DNA of 64,000 nt. It comes from Escarpia spicata. Lineage: Eukaryota; Annelida; Polychaeta; Sabellida; Siboglinidae. The notes below the pieces were generated by a model that was given only the letters and a program-made list of their open reading frames with translations, was not told the origin of the DNA and ran no database searches. Where the stretch lies: the NCBI GenBank assembly GCA_963995525.1, contig OZ023212.1, positions 13,660,913 through 13,724,912 of the forward strand, given 5' to 3'. A program made the translations under genes and the position numbers. Below are positions 47,425-58,100 of the stretch, piece by piece; position 1 is the first letter of the stretch, and every line of letters begins with the position of its first letter.

Positions 47425-48529
47425 TAGGGAAGACCGGGGCTAGTTGAAACAGTTTTGTGAATAATTCAAAATGCCTTTAATTTACCAAAAATACAACACA
47501 CACCTGTAAACGTATTTACGCCACATAAGACATGGTAAGTAGCCAGTAAGAAACTTTGTTCTTTCAGTAATATCTTACATGTAACCACTTTATTGACCAT
47601 GTTCCGTCTGTTTCAAATAACCTCGCTTACGGGGTTAGTTGAAACTGTCCTGCAAGTTGAAACATTAATTTATTGTATTACTATAACGCTTGGTGTCGAT
47701 TTTAACCTTTTTATTTAACGTTAATACATATTAAGTAGACTTAAGAAAGGTAATCGTAAAACATGCAACAAACAACATGAACGGTTATGGCATGCCGTGC
47801 CTCATCAAACTTAAACTAGCATGATGAACTGACAAAAAAGGAAGGCTAAAACACGTCAACATTCGCAATTCTGGCACACGAAGAATCTGTGCAGTTTTCG
47901 TGTGCCCACTTCTCGCATTCAGCATACTAAATCCATTTTCGCCTAGTAGACTGTTGTCAAATGGCTCGCAACATAGCATGGCCACGTCTCATCGTCCTGT
48001 GAATTGCTGTCAGTTTCCCGATGACGCGTTGCGTTAACTTTTTTTGTAAGGGCCTGGCAACATGTGATTTTGCCAGACCATTGCCTTTTACTTTGCGGAT
48101 TCTCTCCTGTTCAGTCCATATCTGGTTCTATTCAGGAGTGTCTTGTTCGTCCAGGTTTTCGGCCGGGACGAACCCCTTTCCGAGGACCGGCTTTCGCAAA
48201 CGGTCTAACGTGTTCTGGGGTGACAGGTTTGCCCATGCACTATCAAAGACGAGATCCCTGCCACCGATTCACCCTCTTGCGATATGGGTGGGCGACAGCT
48301 CTGTTAACTGTTTACAGCTGAATTCGCAGGCTGTGTGATGGCCACTGGCCACCACCTCGATGGAGGTGGCTCTTAAATTGCTCGGTTTCCAGATTCGGCG
48401 TGTCGATCACTTCTGAAAGCAAGAAATCGGCGTACGTCGTTGAAAGCGCACCTGTCATATGGCGAGATACCAATCACCCGGAAACCTGATGGGATGTTGG
48501 CGGGAGTCATATCTCAGGGAGCTGTTTCC

Positions 48530-48735
48530 TGTGGTGAGACAGTTACGTACCTGCTGTGGGACTGGGGACAATTACCTGTAGCGGAAGATGGGACAATTAC
48601 TTGTGTTTTTACAGGGAGACCCAAAGGTGGTACAGGGGACGGTTACCTGTGGTGAGATATTTACTTTCGTTGGGTCATTTATTAGTGGTGGGACATGGAA
48701 CAATTACCTGTTGTGGGGCAGTTACGCACAATTTG
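48530..48735 (+). repeat. Degenerate short tandem repeat inside the pogo-like element
   Basis: Imperfect units of about 20-25 bases resembling GGGACAATTACCTGTGGTGAG, including GGGGACAATTACCTG, TGGGACAATTACTTG, GGGGACGGTTACCTG and TGGAACAATTACCTG. Diverged, so boundaries are approximate. Confidence 0.6.
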
Positions 48736-49049
48736 TGTTACTGACCACATCATGCAAGATGAGTATGTATATCACAGTTGGTTTTCTAAAATGTAATCGT
48801 TTAATTATAAATATATCATACCAGCCAGGTTTATTATTACCTATTGTAGCTGCAAATTCAACATGAATGCTCACCGGAGCAGTCAAACTGAAGATAACAT
48901 ACCAAGCAATCCCAGGGAACAATGAATTGGACGATGTACGAACTCAGGACACGCAACGATACTAAACAATGATCACTACAAGACAGACATCTGGAAGTTT
49001 GTACCGGGATCTCTTTTAATCGTTTTAAAGCACACCTTTTGAAGATCAA

Positions 49050-49833
49050 TATATTTTGGGGAATAATGGAATCATGTAGAATGTTTTCTTTCCAAGACTT
49101 TTGTGCCCACATCAGGGGGTGATTTAGGGGACATTTCATCACCCAAGACCCGGCAACAACTCATCTGTGTGATGTCGGGGTATGTTTTCTCCAATACATG
49201 GGACCAAACACTTTGGCCCTTTTTACATAAATAAAAGCTCTGGGCTCCCGGTCTAGTAACTTTACATGGTCTGTTTCATCGACATTCCAAATGCGCGTCG
49301 GCGTCAACGTTTCCCAGTCGCTCTAAGTTGTCATAAAAAGTTCAAATTTCGCTCTATTAAAGCTCATTGCACGTCGAAGAGATGTCGCTTCCGGCGTACG
49401 CAATGGTATTCCTGTATGTCTCTTCAATAAAGCAGTTAACTAGTCAACACCTGCTTTCGATTTACAGTCCAAGAGGCTGGCATTTTCCTTTCAAGTTTCC
49501 TTGCGTACTCGTAAGCGAGCCGACGCATCTCGGTCGTATTTAGCCCATAATACAAGGAGGCAGCTCTCTGGACATTATATTCCACCAATAATTCCTCTTC
49601 GTCGCTGGAGAACACGGCAAGATTGTTAAAATATCCAGTGCGCATGTCTCCATTGGCGCGGAATTTTCACGGAATTTAATGCAATATCGACGCAGAGTGC
49701 AATGAAGAATCTAATTATATTATGTGGCTACATTGCGCCAAGGGCGACCAGTAATGACCACTTCTCGAACTACAGCCATGATCCTTTCATGTTCCGCACG
49801 ATCTCTGTCCGTTTTACGCTTGTAGGTTCTCAT
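49050..49833 (-). pseudogene. Pogo-like transposase remnant
   Basis: Read on the minus strand from the ATG at 49833: MRTYKRKTDRDRAEHERIM, typical of the N-terminus of these proteins. A frame change follows, then 49645-49436 with GYFNNLAVFSSDEEELLVEY, LYYGLNTTEMRRLAYEYARK and MPASW, matching the CENP-B/Tc5-type helix-turn-helix region. Further down, IWNVDET, the start of the pogo-type DDE catalytic region, appears near 49290 in another frame. Several frameshifts and stops; the remaining catalytic region is not recognisable. Confidence 0.75.
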
Positions 49834-49949
49834 TGCAGTAGTCTACCTGGAATTAAATAGTTAAAATTATGATTAATTGAATGAATCAAACCTCTCTGTC
49901 ACAGTGAGTGATATATTAATGTAAATTATATGTATATTAATTTGTTTAC

Positions 49950-50880
49950 GAGATTATTATCTAGAATGACCTGTATCATGTTACATGTATGCATAGTTCT
50001 ACGTAATATCAAAAATAGATAAGCGAGCGAAAAATGAACAACTGTCAAACACGTTCCAAAAATGCCTTTTGAACGATTGCTAATACCATTACGGTTCGTC
50101 GGATCCCAACAATATTGATGTCGTTTGAAAGTTTAAGCTTTCTGCTATTCAAACATATAAATGGTTTCCTGATAACCATTCCTAAAATTAACTAAATACG
50201 GACCTACAACCAGACCTGTTCCGGGGTCTTAGACACTGCGAACGATGTTGTTTCGTCGACACAGTTCACCAATCTTCCGATTGAGGCACCACTATCTGAT
50301 TTCATGGTATAAGTTCCACCCACTTTCAAACGGCTGCTAAAATGACATACACGAATTAGATGTGACGTCACAATCACGTATATCAATCAACCAACACAAC
50401 GAATTTAGACCCGTTGGGTGACTTACGTTATTGTGACGTCACGCCGACGTAGACATATATCGGTTTCGCTGCGATCAAAGCACATCAATTTCCCCGCGGT
50501 TTAAAAGTGGGTGGAGCTTATAACATGAAATCAAGAAATGGTGAAGTGCGCATATCTGAACCTATGCAAATGAGGAAAACAGCGCCGCAATCGGAAGATT
50601 GGTGTATTGAGTACCCGCCGCTAACATCGTTCGGAGCCGTACAGAACATCGAAAACAGCGTGATTGTAGGTCCGTTTATCAGTGTTCATTAAACGGTTAC
50701 CGGGAAATCTAGATGACGCTAGAATAACAAAAGTGCATCCTTTCAAATGATACCAAGATCGTCGGGACAGGACGAGCCGTCAGGGTGCTAACGACCGTAG
50801 AATTTCATGTTTTGGACGTGTTCTGAGTTGTTAATTTTTCGATCGCTTATCTATTTTTGGTAATATACACGTAGCTTACG
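49950..50880. repeat. Diverged inverted repeat with arms of about 450 bp
   Basis: The left arm (about 49950-50400) in reverse complement aligns with the right arm (about 50420-50880). Shared blocks from centre outward are ATTGTGACGTCAC, AAAGTGGGTGGA, CATGAAATCA, CAATCGGAAGATTGGTG, ACATCGTTCG, TTGTAGGTCCGT and CGCTTATCTATTTTTG. By eye about two thirds of positions agree. It lies between the pogo-like transposase start and the right end of that element. Confidence 0.7.
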
Positions 50881-51455
50881 TATTATATATTTTCCTATAC
50901 ATATATTAATACAATGGATTCCGAAATGAATTATTGCGTACTGCGGGGCTATTTGAAACATGTTCCAACTAACCCCAGTGAAAATGTTTCAACTAACCCC
51001 GCCAGGTTCGCGACAAATAAAAATGGCTGCACGCCTAATTGTGTTCTATAAATTCATTTCGGTTGCGATGCACATATACCGGGATGCTACTACCAGACAC
51101 GGCTCCAATAGGTTCGGCATAGTGCACGGTGTGCTATGAGTAAGAACACATTATTTACAAGGTCATTTATTTACGTAAACAACGAAATATGCAACTTGTT
51201 TACGCCGGGTGCGTTTCAGAGCGTCGATGTCAACTTGGACGTTGATCGCCAGGGGCACCGTTTATTTGTTATTTACAATTATGTCAGTGTAAGGTATAAT
51301 GTTTCAACAAACCCCGTGTTTCAACTAGCCCCGGTCTCCCCTACCATTCTTCTTGCCCTTGCGGGGTGAGTGGCACTTCAGTTGGTAGCCTCTTCTGCCT
51401 TGTTTACTACAGCTCTCCGAACTTCTCTCGGTCTTCTGTTATTGCCTTCCATTCT

Positions 51456-51905
51456 CTACCGTTGATACTTTTCTTTCCGAAATCTCGCTTTACGCAGTCT
51501 TTCCATCTCAGTCTTGGTCTTGAGCCTATTTTTATTTCGTTCTACCAATCGTTTATGTTTCCCAGGCTCATTTTGCAAATCTTTTCTAACACATTCTCTG
51601 CGCATATCCTGTCCTCGAGACAGCCATCCCAGTCTGCTTCTGACTACAGTGCGTTTATTTTCAGGCATGCCTGTTTCGATTTTTATCCCCTTCACAGTCC
51701 TATGTTCTCGGTTTACTTTGCATATTCTTCTGACCCAGTTGGTTTCTGCTAACCGTATTTTTCTCCTCCTGCCTAACTGGTTTGCGGAGGCTGGTACCAT
51801 ACAGGCTTCCAACACTTTTCTGTTTAGTTGTTTTATTTGACCTGTCTGCACAATGCCTACGACCCTCCTCCATGTGGCCGCTCCTGCTTGCACCCTCCCC
51901 TCTAC
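51456..51905 (-). pseudogene. Fragment of a LINE reverse transcriptase C-terminus
   Basis: Read on the minus strand: GRVQAGAATWRRVVGIVQ, KVLEACMVPA, AETNWVRRICKVNR and VRSRLGWLSRG. This resembles the region after the RT palm in many LINE proteins (a weakly conserved AG..AW, KVL..C..PA, E..W.RRI, RLRW.GH series). The frame has no stops over 181 codons but lacks the catalytic RT core. The clade is not assigned. It starts 115 bases right of the pogo-like element. Confidence 0.65.
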
Positions 51906-51998
51906 TTCCTCACTACACCCTCTGTCCTCACACCCTCTTCCACCAAAGCCGCTCACTTGTTTAATGGTTCTTACATCGACTACTACATGCAGATCCAC

Positions 51999-53040
51999 CT
52001 GTGTTCACCTATCAAGCATGTAGCCAGAGGGATTCACGGGGTTTACGTGAACCCGCTTTTTGTGGACCCCCCTTTCTCCAAAATGTGAACCTCGAAAATG
52101 TCATCTTTCAAATGTGAACCCCTAATTATGTATGTTAATAACATTCCAGGTTTCTCAAAAGCGCAATCCCTCTCCAAAAAGCTGTTGAAAATTTATGGGA
52201 TAAGAAATACACAAGAAGCCAATTTAATACCAAAGGTAAATGACTCCTAATTGTAGTCACCCTGGGGTGACTGATGAAAGATACAGGTAGATGAAAGGGG
52301 GTGACAATGATTTAACAATGAGGAGCACGGATACAGTGAATTAGGCCATATAAAATAATATCTGCAGCTTTTTATTTTTAGTTTGCTAATTGAAGTAACA
52401 ACCGATTGAACAATCAACTTAAAATATGTACCAATTATATTTCTTACAAGCTGCAAACCCATTCATCTGGTTTGACACAAATCAAAGTTTTCAGTTATTA
52501 CGCTGGACCACCTAGTTCGATGAGTAATTATATTTAAACAGTAAAAAATAAAGTTTAGTCGGCACCTATTTTTAAATGCGCGTGCTAATGAGAAGCCAGT
52601 AATTGTGTGGCTGTGGGATTATGGATATCATGTGGTTACTAGTTGCATGTTTATATATCTAAGAAAGGGGAGCTTAATCTCGGATGGGAGGGGGGGGGGG
52701 GCAAGAATGTTTGAAAGGTTTTTATTCTCAGTTATTTTGTTCATTTTGTGTTCCGTATAGTTATCAAGTACGGTTAGCGTTTCCTGCAGTCAGTATGGCT
52801 GTACTTGACTTGACTTGACTGTTTGGTACCTCGAATTTAATTCAAATTACACAAGAGGACATTATTACTTTATATAAATTTTATTTAATCAATATCTTTG
52901 TTTGATTTTGTTTAACTGAATGGCACAATGGAATTATTTTAAAGTGCCCCTGTTTGTTAAAATGTATTCATCTATGTGGAAAAAGGAGATGTTTATTCTT
53001 ATAAAAAGTGAGCCATGAGGTCAGAAAGGTTAAGAAACAC
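51999..53040. other. Sequence without recognised gene
   Basis: AT-rich. A poly-G run lies at about 52687-52700. No protein similarity or RNA gene seen. Confidence 0.5.
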
Positions 53041-54316
53041 TGGGCCTGCTCTCTGTCCTATGCGTGTCACCGCTGCTCTCTGTCCTATGCGTGTCACCGC
53101 TGCTCTCTGTCATGTGCGTGTCACCGCTGCTCACTGTCCTATGCGTGTCACCGCTGCCCTCTGTCCTATGCGTGTCACCGCTGCTCTCTGTCCTATGCGT
53201 GTCACCGCTGCTCACTGTCCTATGCGTGTCACCGCTGTTCTCTGTCCTCAGCGTGTAGCAACTGCTTACTGTCTTTAGCGTGTCACCGCTGCTCACTGTC
53301 CTTAGTGTGTAGCAACTGCTTACTGTCCTTAGCGCGTAGACGCTGTTCATTGTCCTTGGCATGTAGCCGCTGCTTACTGTCCTTAGCGTGTAGCTTCTGT
53401 TTTCTGTCCTATGCATGCAGTAACTGCCTACTGTCCTTAGCGTGTTACCGCTGCTCACTGTCCTTGGCGTGTAGCCGCTGCTTACTGTCCTATGCGTGTC
53501 TCCGCTGCTTACTGTCATATGCGTTTCACCGTTGTTCTCTGTCCTTAGCGTGTAGCAACTGCTTACTGTCTTTAGCGTGTCACCGCTGCTCACTGTCCTT
53601 AGCGTATAGCAACTGCTTACTGTCCTTAGCGTGTAGCCGCTGCTTACTGTCCTTAGCGTGTTGCTCCTGTTTTCTGTCCTATGCATGTAACAACTGCTTA
53701 CTGTCCTTAGCGTGTCACCGCTGCTCACTGTCCTTGGCGTGTAGTCGCTGCTTACTGTCCTTACCGTGTCACCGCTGCTCACTGTCCTTAGTGTGTAGCA
53801 ATTGATTACTGTCCTTAGCGTGTAGCCGCTGCTCATTGTCCTTAGCGTGTAGCCCCTGCTTTCTGTCCTATGCGTATAGCAACTGCTTACTGTCCTTGGC
53901 GTGTAGCCGCTGCTTTCTGTCCTTAGCGTGAAGCCGCTGCTTACTGCCATTTGCGTGTATTAGCTGCTTACTGTCCTTAGCATGAAGCCACTGCTTACTG
54001 TTCTTGCCGTGTAGCAGCTGTTAACTGCCCTTAGCGTGAAGCCGCTGCTTACAGTCCTTGACGTGTAGCAGCTGCTTACTGTCCTTGGCGTGTTGCCATT
54101 GCTTATTGTCCCTGGCGTGTAGCCGTTGCTTACTGCCCTTGGTGTGTAGCAGCTGCGAACTGTCCTTAGCGTGAAGCCGCTGGTTACCGTCCTTGGTTTG
54201 TAGCAGCTGCTAACTGCCCTTAGCGTGAAGCCGCTGCTTACTGTCCTTTGCGTGTAGCAGCTGCTAACTGTCCTTCGCGTGAAGCCGCTGCTTACTGTCC
54301 GTGGCGTGTAGATACT
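53041..54316 (+). repeat. 27-bp minisatellite, about 47 units
   Basis: The unit is CTCTGTCCTATGCGTGTCAC plus CGCTGCT in the left part, changing gradually to CTTACTGTCCTTAGCGTGTA plus GCCGCTG on the right. Left units are nearly identical and right ones are diverged. Because 27 is a multiple of three, both strands stay open for long stretches (53008-53805 on +, 53030-53950 on -), giving nine-residue protein repeats. No start context, splice pattern or domain supports a gene. Confidence 0.96.
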
Positions 54317-54850
54317 ATTAGCAACGGCCGTTAGGGGATCACCCCAAGAGTAGCCTATCTAATAATAAAGGTCACCTGACTAATCACTAATCTAGAAGTT
54401 TTTCTGCGTTTCATCGTATAGTCATTTATTTTTAGAGGAACCCAAATAAAACAGGAGGAAGGGATTCTCATGCAGGAGATGTAATAACAGATGGAGATTG
54501 TAGGAGGGAAGTAACCCCATCAAAATGTCGGATTGGTTGTAGGTATTAGAACACTGAAGGACGAAGGGTTTTTAATAGAAAATGTGGCACTGGTTTAACA
54601 TTTTGTTATGAAAAAATTCGTGAAGAAATAGGTCTCCTTCCCTTGAAACAGGCTATCCCACTCGTTTGCTAATTGTTCAACCTGTGTCATGCGTTAAGAC
54701 TACTTGAGCTTTCAACATAATAATATCCTTATTATTATTAATAATTATTATCATTAAGTTTGCCAATTTTACCATTTTAACCATCATAATTACTAAACCG
54801 TTTAATTGATACAAAACACGTTTGACAACAGATATATCTATATGTAATAT
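54317..54850. other. AT-rich sequence without recognised features
   Basis: Lies between the 27-bp minisatellite and the putative cystine-knot exon. Nothing recognised; it would be 3' flank of that exon's gene if the gene is real. Confidence 0.5.
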
Positions 54851-55035
54851 TTAATTCGTCAGCACGGAAGACGCGTGATACCGGAACCGGAAGTTGTCAC
54901 TGCGCACGCGGACGACGCAGTTGCAAGAGCTATTGACGGCGATCCAGTGCCAACGCCACGGGTCTGACGTCTGTAGTCGTGCCAGGGCGTGCACCAACGA
55001 TGTCCTCTGCTCGCATTTCGTCTCCACCTCAGGAG
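54851..55035 (-). CDS. Candidate terminal exon of a cystine-knot (Spätzle/neurotrophin-like) secreted protein
   Basis: On the minus strand a pyrimidine-rich tract ending TTGTCACAG (acceptor AG 55036-55037) is followed by 2 nt, 60 codons and TAA (54851-54853). The frame reads PEVETKCEQRTSLVHALARL, then DPWRWHW, IAVNSSCNCVVRVRS and an Arg/Phe-rich tail. The pattern C-EQ-x4-LV-AL ... W-x5-I-x3-SSC-x-C resembles the C-terminal part of neurotrophins (C-x6-V-x-AL ... W-RFIRID-x-x-C-x-C) and of Spätzle proteins (CEQ ... CCVC). The last two Cys are spaced C-x-C as both families require, and 29 residues separate them from the first Cys (27 in NGF). The remaining knot cysteines would be on upstream exons that I did not find. 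Similarity is by eye over a short segment, so it may be coincidental. Confidence 0.35.
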
Positions 55036-55660
55036 CTGTGACAAGGCGACAACAGTGAGAGAAACACTTGGGAAGGTATCAGGGGACGTCCACTACGTAC
55101 GTCATAGTTAGGGTGTGTGGTCTGTTGGCAAGGGTGACGAATCGTTATGTGAGGTGAGGGTTCTACATATTGATGATTAGTATGTTAAATACTCAAATTT
55201 GATAGAAGAGTTGATGAAATGTCTATAATACAATAGCTGTTACAAACAGAGAAAATTAATTATCCAAAACCAAGATTAGTACTGCTCACTAAATTTAACA
55301 ATAATACAACATTTTAAAGATTTCCAAATGGGTCATATAATATAAAATACTGTAGGCTTATCAAGTCTTGGAGAATAATGCAGATACAAGTAGTCTGAAC
55401 AAAACGAGTCATACGCAGACGCTACGCTGATATCAGTTGAACATGCAACACATTTCAGACATGCAACGGATTACGTAAAGTTTGTCAGTCAGTTTGTTGA
55501 GCTGTCGATGGCAGACTGACAGTGATTTGGTCAGCGCTAGGAAGCGTGATTAGGGGGGTAGGGCGTCTTAAACAATCATAGCGTGACGTATTTTATAGAT
55601 GGCCACTAACCACTGAGAGGCGCAGAGATGGTCTGATTGATAAGTGTTTATTCTGTCTCC
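55036..55660. other. Possible intron upstream of the candidate exon
   Basis: Reading leftward on the minus strand this would be intron leading to the acceptor at 55036. No exon recognised in it. Confidence 0.35.
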
Positions 55661-55852
55661 GCACACACACATGTACGCACGCACGCACGCATGCAAACAC
55701 ACACACACGCATACACACACGCGCGCACAAATGCAAACGTGCGCGTACACTCACAAACACACATGCGCACGCATACATACATACATACACACGCAAACGC
55801 GCGCACACGCACGCACACATACACACTCACTCACGCGCGCGCACACACACCA
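55661..55852. repeat. Mixed (CA)/(CG)-rich purine-pyrimidine alternating array
   Basis: Alternating purine-pyrimidine sequence of CA, CG and TG steps (ACGCACGCACGCATGC type). Degenerate compared with the pure (CA)n tracts elsewhere in the window. All long frames here are repeat artefacts. Confidence 0.9.
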
Positions 55853-55893
55853 CACACTGGAAAGTAAATCACGCGTAATCTTGTGTTGTAGAG

Positions 55894-56508
55894 TTGCGCC
55901 GCTACGTGTTATCACTGAACTCTAATAGATGGGTGATTAAACTTGATTTCCCCTCCCGAGATCCTAGTTACGCCGCTGAGAGAAGCCAGACCGTGTTGTC
56001 TACCTGCATGTTCGATGTATCTCCCGGTCTCCCGGAATACAGGCAAATCTCACTGATTTTCTCTGAAACAGCACCCCCTCGTCTTCGAGACAGCGAACCG
56101 TTGGAGTTACGGCGAAAAATCTCCAACAGCACACCCCCCGCCTTCCGGTGTCAAGATCCGAGACAGCGCAACGAGACAGCGCGACACGGGAAGCGTGTCG
56201 AACCGCTGATGAATCTCCCGGATTATCCCTCATTTCAACATAAAAATTGGCAGGTATATTGTTGCAACGAAGAGACAGGACACACCTATGAAATGGCAAT
56301 GGTCGTTCGGACGAGTGCAGCTTGTTACCCAAAGCCAAGTGTTCGGCAGCAGATCGACGGACCTCAGCGAGTCATCCATGGCGGACGACACAAGGTGAAA
56401 GCGGCTGTGACTGCTGCACAAATGTCGGTAATGCGTCGTCAACTCGCCAGATGTCGCACTTGGACGTACAGCGCCAGGCGTCGAACGGGACGTCATTTCA
56501 AACGGTAG
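55894..56508 (+). CDS. Open frame of 204 codons, uncharacterised, probably mobile-element derived
   Basis: The frame is open from the ATG at 55894 to TAG at 56506, in sequence of moderate GC with no dinucleotide bias. It encodes RRYVLSLNSNRWVIKLDF, then a Ser/Pro/Arg-rich middle with ETARHGKRVEPL, then NWQVYCCNEETGHTYEMAM and an Arg-rich end. I recognise no domain. The middle has internal near-repeats (CGAGACAGCG twice, ATCTCCCGG twice), and CCTAGTTACGCCGCTG at 55965-55980 looks like an inverted transposon terminus. The opposite strand is also partly open. I would not treat it as a host gene without transcript support. Confidence 0.2.
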   Translation: MRRYVLSLNSNRWVIKLDFPSRDPSYAAERSQTVLSTCMFDVSPGLPEYRQISLIFSETAPPRLRDSEPLELRRKISNSTPPAFRCQDPRQRNETARHGKRVEPLMNLPDYPSFQHKNWQVYCCNEETGHTYEMAMVVRTSAACYPKPSVRQQIDGPQRVIHGGRHKVKAAVTAAQMSVMRRQLARCRTWTYSARRRTGRHFKR

Positions 56509-56574
56509 CAGCTTGTGCTTTAGATACTCAAGTGGTCGACTTATCGGTACCTGAAGTCATTATTTAATACTGTA

Positions 56575-56680
56575 TTCGAGTGTGTATGTGTGTGTGATGT
56601 GCGTGTGTGGCACTGTGTGTATGCGTGTGTGCGTGTGAGCGTGTGTGACACTGTGTGTGCGTGCGTGGTATGTTATCATT
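56575..56680 (+). repeat. Degenerate (TG)n array
   Basis: GTGTGTG-rich sequence with CG and AC interruptions. Confidence 0.88.
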
Positions 56681-56839
56681 TTTTCCTAGACGGCTTTGAG
56701 ATCGGGCGCCAAACCTTCAGGGATTGATGTACCCTTCTTGGCAAGACAAGTAGCGTCTTTATTATTTTGAAATTCCCTGTTACTAGATGTATTTTAACCG
56801 TTTTATGATTGCTATCGGACGTTTGTGTAGTTAATAAAT

Positions 56840-56985
56840 GCACATGTAGGTATGTATGTGTGTATGTGCGCATGTGCGCATGTGTGCTTGTGTGCATGTG
56901 TGCTTGTGTGCTTGTGTGCGCGCGTGCGTATGTGCGCATGTGTGCACGTGTGTACGTGCGTATGTGCATATGTGTGCTTGTGTAG
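56840..56985 (+). repeat. Degenerate (TG)n array with CGCATG steps
   Basis: Alternating purine-pyrimidine array of units such as TGTGCGCATG and TGTGCTTG. Confidence 0.88.
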
Positions 56986-57269
56986 GCACATTACAACCAC
57001 CTGTAACAACATCGTACAGGTGACGTATTCAGCACAGCACATAATAGGAAACATACAAATAGATCATGTAATAATTGGAACGAAGCAACACATTGGTTGT
57101 GTTTTTTATTCAAGTCATGATTGGATGTAAATCATCATTCGTACAAAAATAAAATATTTTGAACCCAAACCTTTCGGGCAGCAGCGATTTTGACACCGAG
57201 ACGACGAACAGAATGTAGTGTTTTTTTTACAATTGGCTCAGATCAAACAGTAGGCTGAAACTGAAACAT

Positions 57270-57350
57270 CTACGCAAACACACACACGCGAGCGCGCGTG
57301 CGTGTGTGTGTGCTCGCGCGTGTTTATCACTGTGTGAGTGTGTGTACATG
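57270..57350. repeat. Short alternating purine-pyrimidine tract
   Basis: ACACACACGCGAGCGCGCG followed by GTGTGTGTG forms a CA-then-TG inverted arrangement that could extrude a hairpin around 57285-57320. Confidence 0.75.
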
Positions 57351-57402
57351 CATATGTATGCGTGAAGATTACAATAACATTTGAAAGGGTGGTTATGCTT
57401 AC

Positions 57403-57455
57403 CTTGTTGATGCCGTAACTCCTGACGAATTGGCGCGTCAGTGAATTGGACTGCC
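57403..57455 (-). CDS. Possible small exon upstream of the cystine-knot exon
   Basis: On the minus strand TTTATTCTAG precedes and GTAAGC follows a 53-nt open block. In the frame with one base over at each end it encodes AVQFTDAPIRQELRHQQ and its phase fits direct splicing to the exon at 55035. In another frame it reads QSNSLTRQFVRSYGINK. Good splice signals are the only evidence; no homologue is recognised. Confidence 0.2.
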
Positions 57456-57589
57456 CTAGAATAAAAACGGATGTGTCAGTCAACTTGACAGTGTCACGGA
57501 GGTGACCCCCCTGTGCTGCACGTACGCACAAACGAACTCGAAAACACTTGCGGATACAGGCACATACACGCACCTGATACACGCACGTT

Positions 57590-58085
<496 letters not shown>

Positions 58086-58100
58086 CCCACGCAAACAACT

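Larger units (their letters stand above)
47427..51341 (-). mobile_element. Pogo-like (Tc1/mariner superfamily) DNA transposon, 3.9 kb
   Basis: The inverted ends GGGAAGACCGGGGCTAG (47427) and, in reverse complement from 51341, GGGGAGACCGGGGCTAG both continue TTGAAACA, about 25 bp with one mismatch. They are flanked by TA on each side (47425-47426, 51342-51343), the Tc1/mariner target duplication. Several GGGTTAGTTGAAAC-type subterminal repeats sit inside both ends. A decayed pogo-type transposase lies on the minus strand. The interior also has a large diverged inverted repeat and a degenerate short tandem repeat. Confidence 0.87.

Noticed and set aside
53008..53950. Cys-rich repeat protein on + and Thr/Ser-rich repeat protein on -
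   Set aside because: Both frames are a consequence of a 27-bp minisatellite; no signal sequence, splice structure or domain.
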